Below the pieces are notes generated by a model that was not told the origin of the DNA, searched no databases, and was given only the letters and a program-made list of their open reading frames with translations. A program made the position numbers and the translations under genes. This document shows positions 19,001 through 27,569 of a stretch of 64,000 nt of DNA, piece after piece. Positions within the stretch are counted from its first letter, which is position 1. Every line of letters begins with the position of its first letter. Source of the DNA: Corynebacterium striatum ATCC 6940 (GTDB taxonomy: Bacteria > Actinomycetota > Actinomycetes > Mycobacteriales > Mycobacteriaceae); contig NZ_GG667528.1 of NCBI RefSeq assembly GCF_000159135.1, forward strand, positions 143,505-207,504, read 5' to 3'.

Positions 19001-19473
19001 TGTGCGTACTTCTCCACCACGGCTCGTCCTACGTGTTCAGGGAACATACCCGTCACGTCACCGCCAAACTTCGCCACCTGTTTGCACAACGAGGAGCTGA
19101 TGTAACCGTACTTCTCGTCGGTTAGCAGAAAAATCGTATCGATCCCAGAAAGCCGGCGGTTCATCTGCGCCATCGGCAGCTCGTACTCGTAGTCGAGCGA
19201 GGAACGCAGGCCCTTAACCAAGGTGTCGATGCCATGCGCAGTGGTGTAGTCCACCAGCAGCCCCGACCACCAGTCGACCTTGATGTGGGAATCGAAGGTC
19301 TCGCGGATGAAATCCACGCGTTCCTCAACGCTAAACAGGCCTGAAGGCTTGTCCGGATTGGCGGTCACCAGAACCGTCACCTCATCGAACATCGCAGACG
19401 CACGGTTGATGATGTCTACGTGGCCCAAGGTGATCGGGTCGAATGAACCCGGGCATACCGCTTTAGTGGTCAA
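18997..19473 (-). CDS. coaD: Phosphopantetheine adenylyltransferase
   Basis: CoaD (158 aa) transfers AMP from ATP to 4'-phosphopantetheine to give dephospho-CoA. The nucleotidyltransferase motif appears as CPGSFDPITLGHVDII at residues 7-22, with the catalytic histidine in GHVD. The second signature reads FLLTDEKYGYISSSLCKQVA near residue 118. It begins 3 bp after rsmD, the common rsmD-coaD pairing, and overlaps the TauE/SafE gene. Confidence 0.96.
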   Translation of the reverse strand: MTTKAVCPGSFDPITLGHVDIINRASAMFDEVTVLVTANPDKPSGLFSVEERVDFIRETFDSHIKVDWWSGLLVDYTTAHGIDTLVKGLRSSLDYEYELPMAQMNRRLSGIDTIFLLTDEKYGYISSSLCKQVAKFGGDVTGMFPEHVGRAVVEKYAQ

Positions 19474-19476
19474 CTT

Positions 19477-20079
19477 CTATTCCTCTTCCTCGCTGGCATT
19501 GCCGTTCGGCTCAGTCTCGAGTGCTCGATGATAAATAGCCATGTCAAAGCGGGCGATGCCAAACGTACGCTTTTTCAGTTTCTGTCCGGTCGGCTCAAAG
19601 CCCTTCGGCCAAACGGGTTCGGGGCTATCAACGTGACGCTCGATGACCACTATCGCGGCGTCGTCAAGCACTGGCTCAATCGCCGCAAGCAAGCCATCGA
19701 CGTCGTCAAAAGCGTACGGAGGATCCGCGAGCACCATGTCAAAGTATTTGCGCGGAGCGGATGCCAGGTACGTCGAGGCTTTCATCGCGCGGACAGTCAC
19801 CCGCGGGTGCTTGACGACGCCCATGTTGTGCTGGATGACCTTTACGGCCGCCGGACTCGATTCAACGAGCACGACCTCCTCTGCCCCACGGCTCGCGGCT
19901 TCCAAGCCCAGTGCACCCGAGCCTGCAAACAGATCTAGAACGCGACTATCGGCAAAACCCCACCGCACGTTGAGCGAAGAAAACAGTCCTTCGCGTGCAC
20001 GGTCGGAGGTCGGTCGAGTACCGGACTCGGGCACCTTTATGCTGCGCCCACGCGCCTCGCCTGCAATGATTCTGGTCAT
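19477..20079 (-). CDS. rsmD: 16S rRNA (guanine966-N2)-methyltransferase
   Basis: RsmD (200 aa) methylates G966 of 16S rRNA. The SAM-binding motif VLDLFAGSGALGLEAASRGA is near residue 48 and the catalytic motif DPPY near 120 (VLADPPYAF). The N-terminus MTRIIAGEARGRSIKVPESG is typical and fixes the start at the ATG 20077-20079, with GGAGG just upstream. The longer open frame to 20283 is the antiphase of the next gene. It overlaps the biotinyl-like gene by 4 bp (ATGA). Confidence 0.94.
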   Translation of the reverse strand: MTRIIAGEARGRSIKVPESGTRPTSDRAREGLFSSLNVRWGFADSRVLDLFAGSGALGLEAASRGAEEVVLVESSPAAVKVIQHNMGVVKHPRVTVRAMKASTYLASAPRKYFDMVLADPPYAFDDVDGLLAAIEPVLDDAAIVVIERHVDSPEPVWPKGFEPTGQKLKKRTFGIARFDMAIYHRALETEPNGNASEEEE

Positions 20080-20291
20080 CGTTCCTCCCCAATATTTGCG
20101 AGCACATCCCCGCCATAAACACTGGCATAGTCTTCCTGGGACAACTCGGCGACGATACCTGGCCCCGGCACCACAACAGGCGCTTCGAGCTTGGTCGCCT
20201 CCACCGTCGCTATCACTTGTCCTGCCGCGACGTGCTCGCCCACGCGTACGTGATAGCGCACGGTGCCGGCGAAGGGGGCGCAAATAATCAT
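20076..20291 (-). CDS. Biotinyl/lipoyl-attachment domain mini-protein
   Basis: A 71-residue protein consisting only of a biotinyl/lipoyl domain: APFAGTVRYHVRVGEHVAAGQVIATVEATKLEAPVVVPGPG. The attachment site normally reads EAMKM in biotin carriers. Here it reads EATKLEAP: the lysine is kept but both flanking methionines are lost, so modification by biotin ligase is uncertain. It could be a lipoyl- or biotin-free scaffold. It is translationally coupled to rsmD. I infer a carboxyl-carrier relative, not a proven carrier. Confidence 0.75.
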   Translation of the reverse strand: MIICAPFAGTVRYHVRVGEHVAAGQVIATVEATKLEAPVVVPGPGIVAELSQEDYASVYGGDVLANIGEER

Positions 20292-20354
20292 GGATTCTAG
20301 GTTAGCGCCTAAAGCGGGGCATCATTCAACCGGCTGCACTATCCGCCGGGAAAA

Positions 20355-22469
20355 CTAATTCTTCTCCAAATATTCCTGCTCACTTTGGCTCAGATTTTTA
20401 GTGAGCTCATGCGCCAGTTGCGGATTGCGCTGCACTAAAGCGAAAGCATCGTCATGTGTGCGCTCGACGATGTCCCTATCCTGAGCCAAGTCCAATAGCT
20501 TAAGGGAACGTTGCGTGCCCGACTGCACTGTGCCCAAGATGTCACCCTCGTGGCGTTGCTTTAAGTCCAACTCAGCGAGCTCGAAGCCGGAGGTGGTGTC
20601 CGCGATCTGCATGATGCGTTTAAAGGTCGGAGTGTTTTCCGCAGCCGTGGTGTGAAATAAACAAATGGAGGCGTTGCCTCCCCGACCCACACGTCCGCGC
20701 AGCTGGTGGAGCTGGGATACACCAAAGTGCTCTGACTCGCGGATGAGCATCACCGTGGCATTGGGTACGTCCACGCCCACCTCAATCACAGTCGTGGAAA
20801 CCAGCACATCAGTCTCGCCTCGGCTGAAGCGATTCATGACTTCTTCCTTGTCGGCCATCCTGCCGTGCAGTATGTCCACGGTGAGCCTCTGCAGCGGCCC
20901 ACTTTCCAGTTGTTCTGCTACCTCGAGAACCCCACCCTCGCCTTCGATACGGGGGCACACGATATAGGCCTGATGGCCGGCCGCAACCTCCTCGCGGATG
21001 CGAGCCAAGGCGCGCTGCACCCAGGCGGGGGCCCATTCGGGAACCACATTCGATTGAATAGGTTTGCGCCCACCCGGCAGCTCCTTGAGCGTAGAGACCG
21101 CAAGATCGCCGAACACGGTCATGGCAATCGTGCGCGGAATCGGCGTCGCCGTCATCACCAATAGGTGTGGGCTAATTCCCTCCCTGGTTTTATTGCGCAG
21201 GCTGTCGCGCTGCTCGACTCCGAAGCGGTGTTGCTCGTCGACCACCACAAGGCCTAAGTCAAAGAACTCGACGGTGTCCTGGATTATCGCGTGTGTGCCG
21301 ATAACGATGTCGGCCTCACCCGAGACAATGTCCAATAACGCTTGGCGCTTTTGTGCTGTACGCATAGAACCGGTCAACAAGGTAACGGTTACTCCAGCAG
21401 GGACGCTGGCGCTAATCGACGCCGCGTGTTGCGCCGCGAGGACCTCCGTCGGGGCAAGAAGTGCTGCCTGTTTGCCGGCATCGACGGCTTGGAGCATCGC
21501 GCAGGTTGCAACCATGGTCTTGCCCGAGCCGACCTCGCCTTGTAGCAGGCGCATCATTGGCAGCGTGCCGGAGAGATCCGCGTCGATCTCGCCGATGACC
21601 TGGCGTTGGCCTGCTGTGAGCTCGAAAGGCAGGTTAGCCAGCAACTCGTCACGATATCCCTCCAGAATGGCGGGCATGGCCACCGCAGTGCGCGCCTGGC
21701 TATCGCGCTGCCGCAGTGCCATAACAATACCGATGGACAGCGCCTCGTTGTACTTCAGCCGCTGGATAGCGCGTTCAGGGCCAGCGGCCGTGGGCTGATG
21801 AATCTCGCGCACAGCCTGATCCAGGCTCACCATCATGCGATAGTCCAATGGTTCAGGAATCGGCGGCGTATTTGCCAAGACCATGTGAATGGCGCCCATG
21901 ATGTACCACGAGGTGACCTTACCGCTGGCCGGATACACAGGGATCCACTCCTGCTCGAGCAGCTGCTCGAGTTGGCCAAACTGCGAGAGGTTGCGCAGAG
22001 AGCCCGTGGCCTTGAGCTTGGGGCCACTTGCTGAATCGTCGACGTCGTAAAGCGCATCGCTCTGCCCGCCGGCATCGATGATGACAAAGTCAGGATGCTG
22101 AAGCTGTGGCTGACCGCGGAAGAACTTGAGCTTGCCACTGAGCATCAAGCGCATGCCCTGGCGCAAAACTCGCGTCAGGTAATGGGCGTTGAAAAAGGTG
22201 GCGGTGATGCCGTTATCCATCGACAATGTCAGCAGGAAAGCCTTGCCCGTGTTGCGCTGCTGGAGGCGCAATACTTGGCCGGTGACGGTGACGTAGTCGC
22301 CCTCATTGGCGCCGCCTAGGCCTACTTCCTTGTTGTGGCGGATGTAGTCGCGCGGATAATGGCTAAGCAGCTGCCCGCAGGTGGTGTACCCAAAGGCCTT
22401 TTTGATTTTGGCGGCATCCTTCGCAGGCAAGACATCCTTTAATAGCCGATCATCTTGCCAGCCCAACAT
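20355..22469 (-). CDS. recG: ATP-dependent DNA helicase RecG
   Basis: RecG (704 aa) remodels stalled forks and migrates branched DNA. The N-terminal wedge (OB) domain spans about residues 50-150. Helicase motif I is LLQGEVGSGKTMVA near 310, motif II VVDEQHRFGVEQR near 405, motif III VMTATPIPRTIA near 435, and motif VI QLRGRVGRGGNAS near 590. The length matches the family. It starts 2 bp after the DAK2 gene ends, a pairing common in Gram-positive bacteria. Confidence 0.96.
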   Translation of the reverse strand: MLGWQDDRLLKDVLPAKDAAKIKKAFGYTTCGQLLSHYPRDYIRHNKEVGLGGANEGDYVTVTGQVLRLQQRNTGKAFLLTLSMDNGITATFFNAHYLTRVLRQGMRLMLSGKLKFFRGQPQLQHPDFVIIDAGGQSDALYDVDDSASGPKLKATGSLRNLSQFGQLEQLLEQEWIPVYPASGKVTSWYIMGAIHMVLANTPPIPEPLDYRMMVSLDQAVREIHQPTAAGPERAIQRLKYNEALSIGIVMALRQRDSQARTAVAMPAILEGYRDELLANLPFELTAGQRQVIGEIDADLSGTLPMMRLLQGEVGSGKTMVATCAMLQAVDAGKQAALLAPTEVLAAQHAASISASVPAGVTVTLLTGSMRTAQKRQALLDIVSGEADIVIGTHAIIQDTVEFFDLGLVVVDEQHRFGVEQRDSLRNKTREGISPHLLVMTATPIPRTIAMTVFGDLAVSTLKELPGGRKPIQSNVVPEWAPAWVQRALARIREEVAAGHQAYIVCPRIEGEGGVLEVAEQLESGPLQRLTVDILHGRMADKEEVMNRFSRGETDVLVSTTVIEVGVDVPNATVMLIRESEHFGVSQLHQLRGRVGRGGNASICLFHTTAAENTPTFKRIMQIADTTSGFELAELDLKQRHEGDILGTVQSGTQRSLKLLDLAQDRDIVERTHDDAFALVQRNPQLAHELTKNLSQSEQEYLEKN

Positions 22470-22471
22470 GC

Positions 22472-23818
22472 CTACTCCACCCCAATTTCAGTAGTGATTC
22501 CGCCTACGTGAATCGCAACGACTTCTACGTCGAGCTCATCGCTCAACTCAGCGTCGCTGAGCTCAACACCAGACAGGATAGTCACTTGTTCCCCGCCCCC
22601 GGCGAGCATCTCCCGGCTCTTGGCGATGATTGCCTCCACTGACTCTTCATCTGGGCTATCTACCCGCATGGAACGCGCGGCGTCGCGCATGACTGACACC
22701 ATGGAGTCGGTATCCGGGTTATCTGGCTCGTAGACCGAAATCGCAGCGAGTCCGGCCACCAGGGAGGCGGTGGGCACAACGCGGGCATCGCCGGCGTCAC
22801 CACCGTAGCCGTTGGGCAGATAGATGTCCTGCGCCGCCGAGGTCTCCACGATCTCATCAGGGCGCACAATCCGGGCACCAACGGTCTCGAATAGCGCGGC
22901 TACAGGACCAGCTGGCGCAACGGCGAAGATGGTGCGCGTTTCCGCTTCAGCTTCCGCTTGTGCTTGTGCTTCAGGAAGAACCTCGAGGCGCAGGCTGCTT
23001 ACTGCTCCAGCTGCGAAAGCCATCTCAATGACAGGGCCCGCCTCGCGGGTGTGAATGTGAACGGTGCCAGCGTCTTCGGTTGCGCGCGCTACGACCAAGC
23101 TGTTGCCGTGCGGCGCCAAGATCTGCTCGAGCGCAACCAAATCACCTTCGAAGAAGAAGACCACCTCGAGCTCAGCCTCTACCTCTTCAATAGCCTCAGC
23201 ATCGCGAACGGCACCGCCCTCGATCTCGGCCAAGAGTGTCTCGAGCAGGATGACGAATCCAGTTCCTCCTGCATCGACCACTCCAGCCTCGCGGAGGACC
23301 GCCAGCTGGGTGGGTGTTTTCTCTAGCGCTTCGCGCGCAGCGGTGATGGTATCAACCAAGATTTCATGGAGCTGAACACCAGGGCGCTGGGCGGATTCCT
23401 CCGCTGCAGCTGCTGCTGCACGAAGCACCGAGATGACCGTTCCTTCGACTGGGCGCGCAATCGCTCTCTCAACGAGTCGAACTGCCAGGCTCAACGCCTC
23501 TGCCAGCGTTTGGCCGTCCACCCGGGAGTCCACGGTTGAGTCGGCAACGCCACGGAGCACCTGCGAGAGCACCATGCCGGAGTTGCCGCGTGCACCACGC
23601 ACCGAGCCGATAGCCAAAGCCTCGGCTACGTCGCCGCCCTTTTCCACCTCTGCGAGGGCGGCCTCCATGGTGTGCGCCATGTTTGAGCCGGTATCGGAGT
23701 CCGGGACCGGAAACACGTTGAGCGCATTGATCTCGGCTCTTCGATGGGAAAGCTCGCCGACGGTGCGGATCGCCCAATTGTGGAGACCGCGGGCATCTAA
23801 CGAACTCGGGAAAGACAT
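22472..23818 (-). CDS. DAK2 domain protein, FakA-like kinase subunit
   Basis: A 448-residue protein with an N-terminal DAK2 (DhaL) domain: NVFPVPDSDTGSNMAHTMEAAL near residue 30, with the aspartates that bind Mg-ATP, and GSVRGARGNSGMVLSQVLRG near 72. The rest matches the DegV-associated C-terminal region. In Firmicutes FakA phosphorylates fatty acids held by FakB (DegV family); I infer a similar role, but no degV gene is in view. I chose the ATG at 23816-23818 (MSFPSSLDARGL). It is coupled to recG with a 2-bp gap. Confidence 0.85.
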   Translation of the reverse strand: MSFPSSLDARGLHNWAIRTVGELSHRRAEINALNVFPVPDSDTGSNMAHTMEAALAEVEKGGDVAEALAIGSVRGARGNSGMVLSQVLRGVADSTVDSRVDGQTLAEALSLAVRLVERAIARPVEGTVISVLRAAAAAAEESAQRPGVQLHEILVDTITAAREALEKTPTQLAVLREAGVVDAGGTGFVILLETLLAEIEGGAVRDAEAIEEVEAELEVVFFFEGDLVALEQILAPHGNSLVVARATEDAGTVHIHTREAGPVIEMAFAAGAVSSLRLEVLPEAQAQAEAEAETRTIFAVAPAGPVAALFETVGARIVRPDEIVETSAAQDIYLPNGYGGDAGDARVVPTASLVAGLAAISVYEPDNPDTDSMVSVMRDAARSMRVDSPDEESVEAIIAKSREMLAGGGEQVTILSGVELSDAELSDELDVEVVAIHVGGITTEIGVE

Positions 23819-23828
23819 GCCGATTAGT

Positions 23829-24494
23829 TTACAAGTGCCAGTCGACACTCCGCGCGCCTTGGTCACTTAAATACGCATTGGTGCGGGAAAAGGGCCTAGA
23901 GCCAAAGAATCCTCGACGCGCAGAAAGCGGCGACGGGTGCGGCGACTCGATTCGCGGAACGTCGGGTAAAAATGCGCCGCACGCCTGGGCATCCTTACCC
24001 CATAAGATCGCCACCATTGGCTGTTTATTCAGGGCTTTAATCGCAGCCTCCGTGATGTGCTGCCACCCCAAATTCCGGTGCGAACCAGCATCACCTGGCG
24101 CAACGGTGAGAACGCGGTTGAGCATCAGAACCCCTTGCTCCTGCCACGCGCTCAGGTCCCCATCGGCCTTAGGCGCGATGCCCAGATCGGCCTCCAACTC
24201 GGCAAAAATGTTACGCAGCGAACGAGGCGCGGGAACACCGGGAGCCGTTGAGAATGCCCTCCCCATCGCATGCCCTGGCGTGGGGTAAGGGTCCTGCCCC
24301 ACGATGAGAACCTTCACCTGCGGCAGCGGCAGGCTAAAAGCAGCAAACACGTAAGGAGGCGCAGGCAAGAACTCCTGGCCAGCCAATGCTTCTTCAATGC
24401 CTGGCAGGTAGCGCTCAAGCGCGGGTTCTAAGACGGGCAACCATGACTCATCGATAACCGAGGTATCGAAGAGCTGACTGTGTAATGCTTTAAT
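23829..24494 (-). CDS. ung: Uracil-DNA glycosylase, unusual start
   Basis: Ung removes uracil from DNA. Family 1 motifs are clear: the water-activating GQDPYPTPGHAMG, then VLMLNRVLTV, ILWGKDAQ and the HPSPLSARRGFF loop. The first ordinary start in frame is TTG at 24440 (203 aa), but it lies inside a conserved-looking N-terminus. The frame continues upstream as VIDESWLPVLEPALERYLP without any ATG, GTG or TTG, back to a stop at 24498-24500. The first codon after that stop region that has a Shine-Dalgarno (GAGGGG, seven bases) is an ATT at 24492-24494, giving 221 aa. I list that start as the better guess; start uncertainty is high, identity is not. Confidence 0.85.
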   Translation of the reverse strand: MKALHSQLFDTSVIDESWLPVLEPALERYLPGIEEALAGQEFLPAPPYVFAAFSLPLPQVKVLIVGQDPYPTPGHAMGRAFSTAPGVPAPRSLRNIFAELEADLGIAPKADGDLSAWQEQGVLMLNRVLTVAPGDAGSHRNLGWQHITEAAIKALNKQPMVAILWGKDAQACGAFLPDVPRIESPHPSPLSARRGFFGSRPFSRTNAYLSDQGARSVDWHL

Positions 24495-24510
24495 GTCCTA
24501 TCCCCTCTCT

Positions 24511-24538
24511 TCACGCGTGAACGTCTCTTCACGCGTGA
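24511..24538. repeat. Tandem TCACGCGTGA palindromes between thiL and ung
   Basis: Two copies of the 10-bp perfect palindrome TCACGCGTGA (24511-24520 and 24529-24538) lie 18 bp apart, start to start, just upstream of ung. They could be a repressor site or the residue of a tandem duplication. They do not match the corynebacterial SOS box I know. Confidence 0.6.
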
Positions 24539-24543
24539 CCGTG

Positions 24544-25515
24544 CTAGAGACTTTGCCATCCTGAGGCATAACGAGGCTTATTCCCGTCGATGGTGAGCCC
24601 GGTACCACGGTTGACCGTTCCGATAACGCGGAAGCCCGAAGGAGCGTCCTTCTGCGTCGTGGCCACAAGAGTGTGGTCTTCCCCACCGGTCAGGACCCAT
24701 TCCCACGGGTCTATACCGAGAACTGCTCCGGCCGTCACCAACAAAGAGTCCGGCGCAATAGCGTGGGAGTTCAGGTCAATGTGGACATTCGACTGCTTCG
24801 CCATCGTGCCGATATCGGGCACCAAGCCATCCGAGTTATCAGTCATGGCGGTTGCACCGGTTGCCCGCGCAATCACGCCGCGGCCCGGCTTTAGCCAAGG
24901 ATTGCAGTGGGCGTCGATAAGCGGCCACAGCTCTTCGTGTTCGGGCGGTAAATCTCTGCCAAACTCCTGGAGCAACGCAAGCCCCGCAGCCGAATAGCCA
25001 ATCTTGCCGTGGCTGACCACCTTTTGACCCGGCCGCGCTCCTGACAAGACCAAGGGCTCTTGACTGCCCCCCAAGGAACCGATTGCAGTCACTGTAATGA
25101 CTAGTTCCTTGGAACGCGTTAGGTCGCCGCCCACCAGCTCAGCGTTATAAAAAGCACAGCGCAGACCGATTCCCTCGGCTATCCCTCGCACGAAGTTAAC
25201 TGGAGTATCCGCAGGCGCTGCGATAGCTAGTAGGGCCACCGTGGGGCGCGCACCCATTGCTTCAACATCCGCAAAGTTGCGCAGAATGGCTTTTTGACCA
25301 ATCTCGTTGGGAGTTGACCAATCGCGCCGGAAATGCCGCCCTTCGACCATCATGTCGGTCGATGCCACGGTCCGGGAATTCGGTGTGGCGGGATACATCA
25401 CTGCCGCGTCGTCGCCATTGAGGGCACTCGGCGCCGCTGCGATGATCTCACCGATGACATAGTGTTCCCCTGCTTGCCCGAGAGTGTGAGACAAATGCAC
25501 GATTGCCTTTCTCAT
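24544..25515 (-). CDS. thiL: Thiamine-monophosphate kinase
   Basis: ThiL (323 aa) phosphorylates thiamine monophosphate to the active diphosphate. It belongs to the PurM-like ATP-binding superfamily: GDDAAVM near residue 33, STDMMVEGRHF near 52, VEAMGARP near 84, NAELVGGDLTRS near 127, and the C-terminal WVLTGGEDHTLVAT near 275. The ATG at 25513-25515 is divergent from the DUF3515 gene with only about 45 bp between. This places thiL next to DUF3515 as in other actinobacteria. Confidence 0.95.
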   Translation of the reverse strand: MRKAIVHLSHTLGQAGEHYVIGEIIAAAPSALNGDDAAVMYPATPNSRTVASTDMMVEGRHFRRDWSTPNEIGQKAILRNFADVEAMGARPTVALLAIAAPADTPVNFVRGIAEGIGLRCAFYNAELVGGDLTRSKELVITVTAIGSLGGSQEPLVLSGARPGQKVVSHGKIGYSAAGLALLQEFGRDLPPEHEELWPLIDAHCNPWLKPGRGVIARATGATAMTDNSDGLVPDIGTMAKQSNVHIDLNSHAIAPDSLLVTAGAVLGIDPWEWVLTGGEDHTLVATTQKDAPSGFRVIGTVNRGTGLTIDGNKPRYASGWQSL

Positions 25516-25545
25516 GGGGTTTGAGTTTGTACTTCTACGACGCGT

Positions 25546-25551
25546 TAGGAT
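25546..25551 (+). promoter_or_regulatory. -10 element of the DUF3515 gene, probably leaderless
   Basis: TAGGAT at 25546-25551 matches the corynebacterial -10 (TANNNT), with TTGAGT 19 bp upstream as a weak -35. Only 8 bp separate it from the ATG, and no Shine-Dalgarno is present, so the transcript should start at or next to the start codon. Confidence 0.55.
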
Positions 25552-25559
25552 AAACGCTT

Positions 25560-26462
25560 ATGAGCAACCAATTTAACAGCACCGCCGTTCTCATCTCACT
25601 TGGCCTCTCCATAGCGATGGTGTTCGCGGTTATTTTTGGTGCCAAGTTCTACTTTGAGAACACAGCCAAAGCGCCAATTGCGCTTTCCCCTATTCAATCA
25701 GAAGACGCAGACTCCCCCGAGTGCCAGGCAGTTGTTGCAGCTGCCCCTGAAGAATTGATGGGCCAGCCCCGGGCTGAAATCGCCGAGCCAGTCCCACCAG
25801 GGGCCGTCGCATGGGCCAAACTATCTTCTGAATCGGTGAGCCTGCGCTGCGGAGCAAGTCTGCCCTATCAATACACCACCTACTCCCAAACCGAGGATGT
25901 TGATGGCGATCAATGGCTGCAGGTAAAAGACATGACCCCAGGATCGAACCTCACCACGTGGTACAACACTGAACGCACTCCGGTTGTTGCAGTAACCACG
26001 TTTAATGACGAACGTCCAGAAGGTCTTGGAGAAGCACTCACAAAGCTTCCTAAAGCCAAGCACGAGCCTCGTCAGGCACCGCTTTCCCAGCTCAAATCCG
26101 GACCCGCTGACATGTGCAAAGCCCTAGAAAAAGCACTTCCAGCGGAGGCAGCCGATGAGTACACCCGCCGCACCGATATCAAAGAAAAGAACACCTACGT
26201 CTGGAGCGCTAAAGGCCGCGAGGACATTGTGGTGCGGTGTGGCATAGCACCCCCCGAGAACTATGCTGCTGGCGCGCAGCTGCAGCAGGTCAATAACGTC
26301 CCCTGGTTTGAGGACACCACCTTGGCTGAGGGCACCACTGGCGGCACTCGATTCGCACTCGGCCGTGCGAATGACTTAGCGCTGTTCGCACCGCAGGATG
26401 CCGCTAACTCCGCTCTGGTGCGGCTTAGCGACGCCCTCGTTAAAGCCACCCCAAGCCAGTAG
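25560..26462 (+). CDS. Membrane-anchored protein with two DUF3515-like halves
   Basis: A 300-residue protein with one N-terminal membrane helix (about residues 9-30, VLISLGLSIAMVFAVIFGA) and an extracellular remainder. DUF3515 signatures occur twice: PPGAVAWAKLSSESVSLRCG near 80-99 and TYVWSAKGREDIVVRCG near 210-227, each ending in RCG with a further cysteine upstream (C56 and about C181). The ordinary family is one domain of about 170 residues, so this looks like an internal duplication. Function is unknown; in actinobacteria the gene commonly neighbours thiL and ddl, as here. Confidence 0.8.
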   Translation: MSNQFNSTAVLISLGLSIAMVFAVIFGAKFYFENTAKAPIALSPIQSEDADSPECQAVVAAAPEELMGQPRAEIAEPVPPGAVAWAKLSSESVSLRCGASLPYQYTTYSQTEDVDGDQWLQVKDMTPGSNLTTWYNTERTPVVAVTTFNDERPEGLGEALTKLPKAKHEPRQAPLSQLKSGPADMCKALEKALPAEAADEYTRRTDIKEKNTYVWSAKGREDIVVRCGIAPPENYAAGAQLQQVNNVPWFEDTTLAEGTTGGTRFALGRANDLALFAPQDAANSALVRLSDALVKATPSQ

Positions 26463-26481
26463 CTGGAGGCTGGGCGCCGCG

Positions 26482-27546
26482 TTATCCGCGTGCCATCGCG
26501 CCTTCGATGAGGGCGTCGAGAAGCGCGGCGTAGTCCACGCCTGTTGCTGCAAGAACCTGTGGGTACATGGAGATCGGCGTGAATCCCGGAAACGTGTTGA
26601 TCTCGTTAATGTAGAAAGCATCCTTAGTGACGAAGAAGTCAACGCGGCTGAGCCCCTCGCAGCCGAGCGCGCGGAAGGCCGAGACCGCAGTTTCGCGCAA
26701 GGTCTGGATCAGATCCGGGTCAAGAGGCGCCGGAATTTGTGCGCTCACTCCTTCATCAATGTACTTAGCATCAAAGTCGTAGAAGCCTTCCTCTGCTTCT
26801 TCAATGCCGTTGAGCTGGGCAGGCACAGAGGCGATCACCGAACCATCCGCATATTCGAGCACACCGATTTCCACCTCAGCGCCCACGATTTCCGGCTCTA
26901 CCAACACTTTGTTGTCGCTTTCGAATGCCACCTCGACGGCGCGCGAGAACTCTGCCCAATCGGTGACCTTGGAAACACCGATCGACGATCCGCCGCGTGC
27001 CGGCTTTACGAACACAGGCAGCCCCAGCTGCGCCTTCTCATCAGCGCTCAGCTCGGTGCGGCCTTTGAGAATCACCTCGGGCGCAACTGGCAGTCCCTCG
27101 GCAGTGAGCAGCTTCTTGGTGAACTCTTTATCCATGCCAGCGGAGGAGGCAAGGACCCCGGCGCCAACGTAAGGGATGTCGGAAAGCTCGAATAGACCCT
27201 GGACGGTTCCATCCTCGCCATAAGGACCATGCAGCACGGGGATAATAACGTCGACTTCCGCGAAGTGGCTGTGCTGGGTCACGTTGTGGAAACGGCCTTT
27301 GGTTTCAGGATTGAGGGAGAGCGCCAACTCGTCACCCATAGTGACCTCTGGCAACACGCCGTCAACAATCTCTAGGCCTTCCATGGTGCCTGGCGTCCAT
27401 TGGCCATCCTTGGTGATGCCAATCGGCACCACCGTGTACTTGGCGGGATCCAGATGCTTCATAATCGCTCCTGCAGAAATGCAGGAAACTGAATGCTCGG
27501 AACTACGGCCGCCATAAACTACGGCTACACGGATCTTTTCGCTCAT
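26482..27546 (-). CDS. ddl: D-alanine-D-alanine ligase
   Basis: Ddl (354 aa) joins two D-alanines for the peptidoglycan pentapeptide. Signatures: VVYGGRSSEHSVSCIS at residues 9-24, ending in the H-S-V-S segment; HGPYGEDGTVQGLFE near 108; the ATP-grasp region LPVFVKPARGGSSIGVSKV near 175; and the metal-binding INEINTFPGFT near 313. It is followed in the same direction by no gene in an operon, and gpsA lies 23 bp upstream, so gpsA-ddl are probably co-transcribed. Confidence 0.96.
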   Translation of the reverse strand: MSEKIRVAVVYGGRSSEHSVSCISAGAIMKHLDPAKYTVVPIGITKDGQWTPGTMEGLEIVDGVLPEVTMGDELALSLNPETKGRFHNVTQHSHFAEVDVIIPVLHGPYGEDGTVQGLFELSDIPYVGAGVLASSAGMDKEFTKKLLTAEGLPVAPEVILKGRTELSADEKAQLGLPVFVKPARGGSSIGVSKVTDWAEFSRAVEVAFESDNKVLVEPEIVGAEVEIGVLEYADGSVIASVPAQLNGIEEAEEGFYDFDAKYIDEGVSAQIPAPLDPDLIQTLRETAVSAFRALGCEGLSRVDFFVTKDAFYINEINTFPGFTPISMYPQVLAATGVDYAALLDALIEGAMARG

Positions 27547-27569
27547 GGAGTCAAACTTTACCCCGCCGG

